Shown here: piece after piece, positions 6,693 through 12,846 of the stretch | How the letters are laid out: the number at the start of each line of letters is the position of its first letter | Position numbering within the stretch: the first letter of the stretch is position 1 | Source: Paracoccaceae bacterium | GTDB taxonomy: Bacteria > Pseudomonadota > Alphaproteobacteria > Rhodobacterales > Rhodobacteraceae | Direction of reading: 5' to 3' | Length of the DNA stretch: 14,903 nucleotides | NCBI GenBank assembly: GCA_003561595.1 | Contig: PWWF01000048.1 | Span: 1-14,903, forward strand | Notes under the pieces: model-generated | Told to the model about the DNA's origin: nothing | Databases searched by the model: none | The model's input: only the letters and a program-made list of their open reading frames with translations | Position numbers and translations under genes: made by a program

Positions 6693-7544
6693 TCAGCCCT
6701 GCGGGTCGGCGATGACGTCCTGACGCTGCTGGCCCAGCCCCTCGATCCCCAGTTCGACCACATCACCGGGTTTCAGATAGCGCGGCGGTTTCATGCCCAG
6801 CCCGACACCGGGCGGGGTGCCGGTCGAGATCACGTCGCCCGGGTGCAGGGTCATGAACTGCGACAGATAGCTGACCAGATGCGCCACCCCGTAAACCATT
6901 GTCTTGCTGGACCCGTCCTGCATCTTGCTGCCGTTCACGGTCAGCCACATCGGCAGCGCCTGTGGGTCCGCAACCTCTTCGCGCGTGACCAGCCAAGGCC
7001 CGAGCTGGCCGAAATTGTCGCAGCTCTTGCCCTTGGTCCACTGGCCAGCGCGCTCGGCCTGAAAGGCGCGCTCGCTGACATCATTGGCGACGGCATAGCC
7101 TGCGACATGGTCCATGGCCTCAGCCTCGGTCACATATTTCGCAGGCGTCCCGATGATGACGGCAAGCTCCACCTCCCAGTCGGTCTTTTCCGAACCGCGC
7201 GGGATGATGATGGGATCGTTCGGGCCGCAGATGGCCGAGTTCGCCTTCATGAAGATGATCGGCTCGGGCGGCACGCTCGCCCCGGTCTCGGCGGCATGGT
7301 CGGAATAGTTGAGCCCGATGCAGATGAACTTGCCCGTCCCGCCCACACAGGGCCCCAGCCGGGTGCTGCCGGGCACTTCGGGCAGGCTGGCCGGATCCGT
7401 GTCGCGGATCACTGCCAGGCCCTTGTCGGACAGAACCGTACCAGCGATATCGGGGACAACACCCGACAGGTCACGGATCTTTCCCTCGGCATCCAGCAGT
7501 CCGGGTTTTTCGGCACCCGCTTCGCCCCAGCGCAACAGTTTCAT
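6693..7544 (-). CDS. Fumarylacetoacetate hydrolase family protein, probable 2,4-diketo-3-deoxy-L-fuconate/rhamnonate hydrolase
   Basis: The 283-residue product has the FAH fold: a small N-terminal region (MKLLRWGEAGAEKPG) and a catalytic domain with FICIGLNYSDHA at 73-84. Metal ligands are Glu124 and Glu126 in DWEVELAVIIG and Asp155 in ANDVSER. The GTPPGVGLG loop lies at 242-250. In the non-phosphorylative L-fucose and L-rhamnose pathways this family cleaves the 2,4-diketo-3-deoxy acid to pyruvate and L-lactate using a divalent metal. It lies 13 bases after the SDR stop and just before the lactonase, consistent with one transcript. A start 45 bases upstream is open, but GGAGAGGAAG immediately before this ATG and the MKLLR family start decide it. 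Automated labels for this family are often ureidoglycolate lyase or 2-hydroxyhepta-2,4-diene-1,7-dioate isomerase; neighbours argue against those. Confidence 0.87.
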   Translation of the reverse strand: MKLLRWGEAGAEKPGLLDAEGKIRDLSGVVPDIAGTVLSDKGLAVIRDTDPASLPEVPGSTRLGPCVGGTGKFICIGLNYSDHAAETGASVPPEPIIFMKANSAICGPNDPIIIPRGSEKTDWEVELAVIIGTPAKYVTEAEAMDHVAGYAVANDVSERAFQAERAGQWTKGKSCDNFGQLGPWLVTREEVADPQALPMWLTVNGSKMQDGSSKTMVYGVAHLVSYLSQFMTLHPGDVISTGTPPGVGLGMKPPRYLKPGDVVELGIEGLGQQRQDVIADPQG

Positions 7545-7557
7545 GTCTTCCTCTCCT

Positions 7558-8307
7558 TCAGATATTCGACCATCCGCCATCGATGACATGGCTTTGGCCT
7601 GTCACAAAGGCACTTTCGTCACTGGCCAACCAGACCACAAGTGCTGCGACCTCTTCGGGATCGCCGATCCGGCCCATGGGCTGGCGCGCGACAAAGGCCT
7701 TGCGCGCGGCCTCGTAGTCGCCACTCGCCGCCAGCCGCCCCTCAAGCGAGGGGCTCTCCACCGTGCCCGGACAGATCGCATTGCAGCGAATGCCACGGGT
7801 GACGAAATCGGCGGCAACCGATTTCGTCATACCGATGACGCCGGCCTTTGTGGCACCATAAACAAACCGGTTGGGGGCCGCTATGATGGATGACGCAACC
7901 GAGGCCATGTTGATGATCGACCCGCCGCCTGCCTCCAGCATGCCGGGCAGAAAGCCACGCAGCATCCGGTACATTGCAGTCATGTTCAGCCCGAGGCTGA
8001 ATTCCCATGCCTCTTCATCGCAATCGAGGATCGTGCCATGATCCACGAAGCCCGCACAGTTGAACAGCACATCCGGCGCGGGAAAGCGGGCGACGGCATC
8101 GGCCAGGGCTGCCGGGTCGCGCACATCCAGCACATGCGTTTGCAGCGACCACCCAGCGGCGTCGCGGGCCAGTATCTCCAGCGTGTCAGGGTTGATGTCC
8201 GTGGCAATGACCTGCGCGCCTTCGCGCGCCATCGCCAGCGCCGAGGCCCGGCCAATCCCCTGCCCCGCCGCGCTCAGTATCGCTGTCTTTCCGTCAAGAC
8301 GTCCCAT
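7558..8307 (-). CDS. SDR-family NAD-dependent dehydrogenase, probable 2-keto-3-deoxy-L-fuconate dehydrogenase
   Basis: This is a classical 249-residue short-chain dehydrogenase. The Rossmann glycine motif is AAGQGIG at 13-19. Asp37 at the end of the second strand indicates NAD rather than NADP. NCAG is at 83-86, and the catalytic set is Asn108, Ser136, Tyr150 and Lys154 (YGATK). The C-terminal GQSHVIDGGWS is family typical. The sequence strongly resembles the BDH2/DHRS6 group (MGRLDGK start, PNRFVY, ICPGTVESPSL), which also includes 2-keto-3-deoxy-L-fuconate dehydrogenase of the Xanthomonas fucose cluster. Paired with FAH hydrolase and lactonase genes, oxidation of a 2-keto-3-deoxy deoxysugar acid at C4 is the likely reaction. 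It is the first gene of the operon, with a GAGGAGAGGGA ribosome site. A 3-hydroxybutyrate dehydrogenase role is less likely given the neighbours. Confidence 0.88.
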   Translation of the reverse strand: MGRLDGKTAILSAAGQGIGRASALAMAREGAQVIATDINPDTLEILARDAAGWSLQTHVLDVRDPAALADAVARFPAPDVLFNCAGFVDHGTILDCDEEAWEFSLGLNMTAMYRMLRGFLPGMLEAGGGSIINMASVASSIIAAPNRFVYGATKAGVIGMTKSVAADFVTRGIRCNAICPGTVESPSLEGRLAASGDYEAARKAFVARQPMGRIGDPEEVAALVVWLASDESAFVTGQSHVIDGGWSNI

Positions 8308-8362
8308 CTGTCCCTCTCCTCTGGTTCAAACCGGCGGGCAGACCGGGCCGCACGGCGTAATG

Positions 8363-8383
8363 CACCTGTCGGTCCGGCAGGTG
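8363..8383. promoter_or_regulatory. Candidate operator: 21-bp near-perfect palindrome upstream of the SDR-FAH-lactonase operon
   Basis: CACCTG (8363-8368) and CAGGTG (8378-8383) are perfect inverted arms, and the inner bases also pair (CGG/CCG) around a central T at 8373, with a single mismatched pair. That gives 9 of 10 symmetric pairs, 56 bases before the SDR start codon. The position and symmetry fit a dimeric regulator site for the deoxysugar-acid operon; no regulator gene for it is present in the window. A hairpin in the 5' untranslated RNA is the alternative. The rest of 8308-8575 shows no credible gene. Confidence 0.45.
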
Positions 8384-8575
8384 ATCTGGCCGCCCAGAGA
8401 GACAGCTGCACTGCGGGCAACAGGCATCAGACCTTGCCATATCCAGTTCAAACCGCCCGCGGGTCCAGGCCATCGAGGATGACACGGCACAGGCAACATT
8501 CAATCGACACGGCTTTGTCCGCCGCATTGAGCACCGCGTCAAGCGGCTTGCTGGCGAGAGGCGATTTCGACGGGG

Positions 8576-8863
8576 TCAATCCGTCCGCTGCACCGCGCGT
8601 CCCACGTCAATGAGTGCGGCTATGTCCATGGCCGAAATCTCGCGTGCCGGGCGATGGATGACAAGGACCCGGCGCGTCAGATCCATGGCCAGAATCGTGA
8701 TCCGGGTGGCCGGTCCGGGGCAGTTCGGATCGTCGCAGAGAAACTCGGTTACCGAAACCAGCGTCTGCGGGCCGAAACCCCCTTGCTCGCGTACCATCCG
8801 CCTGACCCGGTGAAGGTGCCACAGTCGTGCAGCCCTGAGCCCGAACTCACATGCGATGGTCAT
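8576..8863 (-). CDS. Small conserved-looking protein with C-x4-C-P-G motif, divergent from the COG0523 GTPase
   Basis: This 95-residue protein (98 if the GTG 9 bases upstream is used) has a basic N-terminal helix (HLHRVRRMVREQ). A core VSVTEFLCDDPNCPGPATRITIL follows, with two cysteines spaced C-x4-C, then a strand-rich segment ending in VLVIHRPAREISAMDIAAL. The Cys-x4-Cys-Pro-Gly pattern, followed by alternating hydrophobics and an HRPA-x-EI element, looks like a real conserved fold rather than a chance frame. I recall similar short proteins near CobW-type genes but cannot verify this here. Its promoter region is shared with the Zur box, and the minus-strand version of that box contains a perfect TATAAT, so it is probably zinc-responsive. 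No clear Shine-Dalgarno is visible at either start, leaving the start uncertain. Function unknown; a zinc-binding accessory is speculation. Confidence 0.62.
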   Translation of the reverse strand: MTIACEFGLRAARLWHLHRVRRMVREQGGFGPQTLVSVTEFLCDDPNCPGPATRITILAMDLTRRVLVIHRPAREISAMDIAALIDVGRAVQRTD

Positions 8864-8920
8864 GGCGGTCACAGGAATGGAACAGGCTGTCGGGCATGGG
8901 CTGGCCTTGCTGTCAAAAGC

Positions 8921-8933
8921 GTTATATTATAAC
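8921..8933. promoter_or_regulatory. Zur box (zinc uptake regulator operator)
   Basis: GTTATA-T-TATAAC is a perfect 13-bp palindrome centred on T8927 and matches the core of the proteobacterial Zur consensus (GTTATAnTATAAC). It lies 42 bases before the COG0523 GTPase start and 57 bases before the divergent small gene. It overlaps -10-like hexamers in both directions: TATAAT on the minus strand (8931-8926) and TATTAT or TATAAC on the plus strand. Family knowledge: Zur with zinc bound blocks such promoters, so both sides should be induced under zinc shortage. It stands out as an AT island in GC-rich sequence. Confidence 0.85.
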
Positions 8934-8974
8934 AAGCATACGAGAGTGACATTCACAACCCCCGGGGCTTCCCG

Positions 8975-10078
8975 ATGACTGATCCGATCCCTGTCACACT
9001 GCTCACCGGCTTTCTGGGGGCAGGCAAGACCACGCTTCTCAATCATCTGCTGCACGATCCGTCGGCTGGGCGGATCGCAGTTGTCGTCAATGAATTCGGC
9101 GATGCCGGGCTGGACCATGACCTGATCGAGGACAGCGCCGAGGATGTCGTCCTGATGTCTGGCGGCTGCCTGTGCTGTTCGATCCGGGGCGACCTGTCGC
9201 GGACCCTGACCTCGCTTCTGGCGCGGCGGGCGCATGGGGATCTGGCCTTTGATCGCGTGGTGATCGAAACAACAGGGCTGGCCGATCCCGGCCCGATCCT
9301 GCACACGCTGCTTGTCGATCGGCTGCTGGCACCGAATTACGCGCTCGACGGGATCGTGACGGCTGTGGATATGGTGCTGGGTGCGGCCACGCTTGACCAG
9401 CACCCAGAGGCCCAGGCGCAGGTCGCCATGGCCGACCGCATCGTGCTGACCAAATCCGATCTGGCCGATGCCGACACGGCTGCCCGGATCAAGGCGCGGC
9501 TGAACCGGCTGAATGCTGGCGCAGCACGGATCACGGCGGAGAAGGGGGCGCTGCCCGCAGGCGCGCTGTTCGGCCTTGGTGCGTTGCGCAATCCCATGAC
9601 GCCCGAACATGCGCTGGACTGGCTCGCGCAGCCGGACCCCGATCCGCTGGCCGGGCTGTCGGGGCTGACCCGGCCAAAGCCGCCCGCCGATCTGCCTGCC
9701 CCCGCGCATCACGCCGGAGGGGACCGGATCGCGACCGCCTCTCTCACGCTGCACGAGCCGATCCCGGCCGAGGTATTTGATTTCTGGCTTGATACGCTGA
9801 TCGCGCTGCGCGGCGAAAATATTCTGCGGCTGAAGGGAATTGTGCATATCGAAGGCGCCTCGCACCCTTTCGTGTTTCACGGCGTGCAGCATATCTTCGA
9901 GCCGCCGGTGCCGCTGACGCATAGTGACAAGTCCGACAGGACAAGCCGCGTGGTCATCATCGCGCGCGACATGCCGGACTCCGATCTGCAGGACAGCCTG
10001 TCGCTTTTGCAGATGACACCGGATGATCTGCCCAGGGCGCAGGGCATGACCGTTCATACGCTGGAACAGCCGCTATGA
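8975..10078 (+). CDS. COG0523/CobW-like GTPase, probable Zur-regulated zinc metallochaperone
   Basis: The 367-residue G3E GTPase has Walker A GFLGAGKT at 12-19, a switch region around NEFGDAGLD at 40-48, and the family's metal-binding CLCC motif at 65-68 within GGCLCCSIRGDL. Walker B/ETTGLADP is at 98-105, and TKSD at 159-162 is the base-recognition motif (NKxD variant). A linker with a modest His pair (APAHHAGG) leads to a CobW_C domain from about residue 253 to the end. COG0523 proteins deliver metal, often zinc, to client enzymes. The perfect Zur box upstream and the DUF1826 remnant downstream place this in the zinc-starvation subgroup rather than cobalamin synthesis (CobW) or nitrile hydratase activation. 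The ATG is followed directly by the family start (IPVTLLTGFLGAGK). The ribosome site is weak (GGGGCTT). Confidence 0.92.
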   Translation: MTDPIPVTLLTGFLGAGKTTLLNHLLHDPSAGRIAVVVNEFGDAGLDHDLIEDSAEDVVLMSGGCLCCSIRGDLSRTLTSLLARRAHGDLAFDRVVIETTGLADPGPILHTLLVDRLLAPNYALDGIVTAVDMVLGAATLDQHPEAQAQVAMADRIVLTKSDLADADTAARIKARLNRLNAGAARITAEKGALPAGALFGLGALRNPMTPEHALDWLAQPDPDPLAGLSGLTRPKPPADLPAPAHHAGGDRIATASLTLHEPIPAEVFDFWLDTLIALRGENILRLKGIVHIEGASHPFVFHGVQHIFEPPVPLTHSDKSDRTSRVVIIARDMPDSDLQDSLSLLQMTPDDLPRAQGMTVHTLEQPL

Positions 10079-10142
10079 TGGCGCGTGGATCGGTCGGTTC
10101 GACGGGTCGCAAACCCCGCCATTTGCCACGCCGGGGGGCCGG

Positions 10143-10454
10143 ATGAACCAACTCGCGCATCCTCTGCCCTTTGGCGTCCGTGTGACGGACAGCATCACCG
10201 GGCTGGCAGATATCCATGCCCCCCATTGCGCTGCCGTGATCTGGGCGCGGCCCGACTGTGCTGCCGTGACCGACTGGCTGGCCGAACTGCCCGCTGATCA
10301 TTTGCCCCGGATTCGCGAGATCCTGCGCCCAGATGCCATCCCGGCAAGGTTGCAGGCTGTCTGCGCATCACTGCCCGACGCGCCGGAGCGGCCCCTCTTC
10401 ATCGACAGGATCGCAGAACTGGCCGAACATTTCGCCGCTGCGCCCCCCTGCTAG
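10143..10454 (+). pseudogene. DUF1826 protein, N-terminal half only (probable truncated remnant)
   Basis: This 103-residue frame begins MNQLAHPLPFGVRVTDSITGL and continues with HAPHCAAVIWARPDCAAVTDWLAELP, then ...PLFIDRIAELAEHFA, matching from memory the order of elements in the first half of DUF1826 proteins. Full-length members are about 200 residues. Their second half, with the histidine-containing region and a TYxGxGTxW-like segment, is missing: the frame stops at TAG right after AAPPC, and no frame in 10455-10611 resumes it. DUF1826 genes are repeatedly found beside Zur-regulated COG0523 GTPases and are thought to be zinc-homeostasis partners, so this fits as the second gene of the operon. 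It lies 64 bases after the GTPase stop, with a GGGGGGCCGG ribosome site. It may be decayed or a short functional variant; the first is more likely. Confidence 0.6.
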
Positions 10455-10470
10455 CGGGGCTCAACATCAC

Positions 10471-10500
10471 TTGACAGTCCGTGTGGCGGAAAAATACCCA
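10471..10500 (+). promoter_or_regulatory. Candidate sigma-70 promoter for the enolase-superfamily gene
   Basis: A perfect TTGACA at 10471-10476 is followed after 18 bases by TACCCA (10495-10500), or after 16 by AATACC. The -10 is a poor match, but the consensus -35 lies 135 bases before the dehydratase start and just after the DUF1826 remnant. This suggests the dehydratase is transcribed separately from the zinc operon. Assigned by eye only. Confidence 0.35.
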
Positions 10501-10611
10501 TAGCAAAGAGAGTTTCGGTCAGACAGGTTGGGAGTTCCGTGCGCAGTGAAGGGCAGGCTTGGCCAATCGGGATTGTGCAACTCCGCAAATCGTCCATGCC
10601 GGGGGCACGAT

Positions 10612-11820
10612 ATGAAGATCACCGCCATCGAGACCATCCGGATCGAGGAGCGTCCGAACCTGCTATGGCTGCAGGTGCATACGGATGAGGGCCTTGTCGG
10701 TCTGGGGGAGACCTTTTTCGGGGCGCAGACAGTCGAGGCGCATGTCCATGAATGGATCGCCCCGCGTGTGATCGGTCGCGATCCGCTGCAGATTGACGCG
10801 CTGGCCGCCGATCTGGTCGGATATCTGGGTTTCCGGTCGGCCGGGGCCGAAATGCGCGCCAATTCCGCTTTTGACATCGCGCTCTGGGACCTGTTCGGCC
10901 ATGCCACGGGGCTGCCCGTCGCGCAGCTTCTGGGCGGGTTCTCGCGCCCTGCGATCCGCACCTACAACACCTGCGCCGGGGTCGAATACATCAAAAGCGC
11001 CGAGGGCCAGCAGGTCGCGAACTGGGGCACTGCGCGCGGCGCGCAGCCCGAATTCGACGATCTGAACGGCTTTCTGCACCGCGCTGACGAGCTGGCCCTG
11101 TCGCTGCTGGAAGACGGCATCACAGCGATGAAGATCTGGCCTTTTGACATCGCCGCCGAGGCCTCGCGCGGACACTACATCTCGCGCGAGGATCTGAAAG
11201 CGGCGCTGGTACCGTTCGAGAAGATCCGCAGCGCTGTCGGCGACCGCATGGACATCATGGTCGAGTTTCATGGCATGTGGCAGCTTTTGCCCGCCATCCA
11301 GATCGCCCGCGCGCTGGAGCCCTTTGGCACCTTCTGGCACGAAGACCCGATCCGCATGGACAGCCTGTCCAGCCTGAAACGCTATGCCGAGGCATCTTGC
11401 GCGCCGATTTCAGCCTCTGAGACGCTGGCGACACGCTGGGGGTTCCGCGATCTGCTGGAAACCGGTGCGGCAGGGGTCGTGATGCTGGATCTGAGCTGGT
11501 GCGGCGGGCTGTCCGAAGGTCGCAAGATCGCCGCGATGGCCGAAGCCTGGCACCTTCCGGTCGCGCCGCATGACTGCACCGGTCCAGTGGTGCTGGCGGC
11601 CTCGACACATCTGTCGCTGAATGCACCGAATGCGCTGGTGCAGGAAAGCGTGCGCGCCTTCTATCGCACCTGGTATCGTGACCTTGTCACCGCTTTGCCC
11701 GAAGTGCAGGGTGGCATGATCACCGTTCCACCAGGGCCGGGGCTGGGTCTGGCGCTGAACCCGGAACTGGATCGGGGCTTCGCGACACACCGACGAATGA
11801 GCTGTGCCGACACGCTCTGA
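10612..11820 (+). CDS. Mandelate racemase/muconate-lactonizing (enolase) superfamily protein, probable sugar-acid dehydratase
   Basis: The 402-residue product has the enolase-superfamily capping domain (MKITAIETIRI, LVGLGETFFG) and a TIM barrel. Barrel features are K174 in MKIW, metal ligands E218 (VEFHG), E244 (WHEDP) and E270 (SASET), and the D293/H320 dyad (VMLDLSWCGG and APHDCTGPV). The His at 220, two residues after the first metal ligand, is as in galactonate dehydratase, where it acts as general acid. These features place it in the mandelate-racemase subgroup of acid-sugar dehydratases. It could supply the dehydratase step (fuconate or rhamnonate to the 2-keto-3-deoxy acid) missing from the operon at 5797-8307, although it lies on the other strand with the zinc locus between. 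The ATG is chosen for the MKITAIE family start; the frame is open 84 bases further upstream. Exact substrate unknown. Confidence 0.87.
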   Translation: MKITAIETIRIEERPNLLWLQVHTDEGLVGLGETFFGAQTVEAHVHEWIAPRVIGRDPLQIDALAADLVGYLGFRSAGAEMRANSAFDIALWDLFGHATGLPVAQLLGGFSRPAIRTYNTCAGVEYIKSAEGQQVANWGTARGAQPEFDDLNGFLHRADELALSLLEDGITAMKIWPFDIAAEASRGHYISREDLKAALVPFEKIRSAVGDRMDIMVEFHGMWQLLPAIQIARALEPFGTFWHEDPIRMDSLSSLKRYAEASCAPISASETLATRWGFRDLLETGAAGVVMLDLSWCGGLSEGRKIAAMAEAWHLPVAPHDCTGPVVLAASTHLSLNAPNALVQESVRAFYRTWYRDLVTALPEVQGGMITVPPGPGLGLALNPELDRGFATHRRMSCADTL

Positions 11821-11832
11821 CCGCTAAGCCGG

Positions 11833-11854
11833 CAAGCCGGTGGAAGGCTTGTTT
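11833..11854 (+). terminator. Probable intrinsic terminator after the dehydratase gene
   Basis: CAAGCC (11833-11838) and GGCTTG (11846-11851) form a 6-bp stem with a 7-base loop, followed by TTT, 12 bases after the stop codon. An alternative pairing of GGCAA with TTGCC extends the structure. The U-run is short, so efficiency is uncertain. Confidence 0.45.
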
Positions 11855-11886
11855 GCCAAGGCCCGCTCAATTTTCCGCAGACCCGG

Positions 11887-11941
11887 GGTGGGTTTAAACC
11901 CACCTTACGTGTTAGCGCGTAGGGTGGGAGATATCCCACCC
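11887..11941. repeat. Nested palindromic repeat, copy B
   Basis: The left arm is an 18-bp perfect palindrome (11887-11904: GGTGGGTTT/AAACCCACC). The right arm (11919-11941) is the GGGTGGGA-4-TCCCACCC type hairpin. Bases 11916-11941 are identical to 5727-5752 of copy A. The two arms of this copy are variants of each other rather than perfect inverted repeats, differing at the centre. Like copy A it lies just past the 3' end of a gene (the dehydratase), before an unrelated gene set. Both copies are preceded by a TTTTCCG. Confidence 0.85.
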
Positions 11942-12096
11942 CCGCCGCGGCGCTGATACGTGACCATTGGGCCTGCCCGCTGCAGGGGAAAACTGCTGGC
12001 GGAAAATAACGCGCCGCGCCAATTCCCGTTCCAACATAGGGGGCGTCGGCGCGAACCTGTGCTATACCAGACCCATCCCGACCTCAGGAGCGCCCG

Positions 12097-12846
12097 ATGC
12101 CAACCCCCTTTGCCGATCCCCGTAGCCTTGCCATGATGATCTGCGCCTGCTCTCTCGCTTGCGCGGCCCATGCCGAGGGGTTTCCAACGGATGTCGAGGT
12201 GCTGGGCGAGGTCACGGCGGTCTTTGACGGGTCTGAACGGCACTGGCTGACCTTCCACATGCCCGCCGAGGGCACGCGCGAGGCCACGGCGACCGCCTAT
12301 TGGTCCGGATTTGACACCTCGGTCCTGCCGGAGCAGCCCGGCATTGGTGATCTGGGCGTCGATCTGGACACGCTCTCGGCCGATGAACGCGCCATGATCG
12401 AGATGATGCAGGCGCAGATGGCCCAGATCCAGTCCAGCGTGATGGACGATCTCGCGGCAGAGGTGTCGATCTCGCTTCAGGCCCATGACCCCGAGAACCC
12501 CGCGCTTCTGACCGAGGGGGTTCTGATCCTCGCGCCCGCAGGCTTCAACCTGAGGCCCGAGGACTGGGCCGATCTTCTGGGCCAGCCCATCGAGGCCGAA
12601 ATCACCTATGTCGAGGAGAGCACGGGCGGGCTGCCCTCGATCCTCTATACCAGCGATGCGCGCAGCGATGGAGAGTTGATCTTCGACACGCTCAGCTTTG
12701 ACAGCCCGTTTGGTCGGGCGACGGGCCAGTTCTCCAGCACGCTCTGCCGGGTCGAGATGCAGGGCATGCAGATCACCGAAGACCCCGATGATTGCCGCGC
12801 CATCGACGGCAGGTTCGACACCGAACTGATGGCCGACGGCGCATGA
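12097..12846 (+). CDS. Exported protein of unknown function
   Basis: I do not recognise this 249-residue protein. The N terminus has a hydrophobic stretch, LAMMICACSLACAAHA, ending in a good signal peptidase I site (AHA before EG at residue 26), so it is probably periplasmic or secreted. The lipobox around Cys22 is poor. The mature part is acidic and strand-rich, with a Met/Gln-rich helix around residues 100-118 (MIEMMQAQMAQIQSSVMDD). Two cysteines near the C terminus (Cys217 and Cys233, in STLCRVEMQG and DPDDCRAIDG) could form a disulfide in the periplasm. AGGAG lies 6 bases before the ATG. Its stop overlaps the start of the next exported protein (ATGA), so the two are cotranslated and probably act together. 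Confidence 0.82.
   Translation: MPTPFADPRSLAMMICACSLACAAHAEGFPTDVEVLGEVTAVFDGSERHWLTFHMPAEGTREATATAYWSGFDTSVLPEQPGIGDLGVDLDTLSADERAMIEMMQAQMAQIQSSVMDDLAAEVSISLQAHDPENPALLTEGVLILAPAGFNLRPEDWADLLGQPIEAEITYVEESTGGLPSILYTSDARSDGELIFDTLSFDSPFGRATGQFSSTLCRVEMQGMQITEDPDDCRAIDGRFDTELMADGA

Noticed and set aside
8294..8542. 82-codon minus-strand frame overlapping the SDR start
   Set aside because: It overlaps the SDR ribosome site and N terminus and covers the palindromic operator candidate; no recognisable sequence.
8448..8579. 43-codon TTG-start frame overlapping the stop of the small Cys-x4-Cys gene (TTGA), containing an ECCLC motif
   Set aside because: The overlap and the cysteine cluster are suggestive of a coupled metal-binding peptide, but the start is a rare TTG, no ribosome site is seen and the rest of the sequence is unremarkable. 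Conservation would be needed.
8927..10057. Long open frame on the minus strand opposite the COG0523 GTPase (376 codons)
   Set aside because: It is a shadow frame in high-GC DNA: its product is Arg/Gln/His-rich with no motifs, while the plus strand carries a complete G3E GTPase with all motifs.
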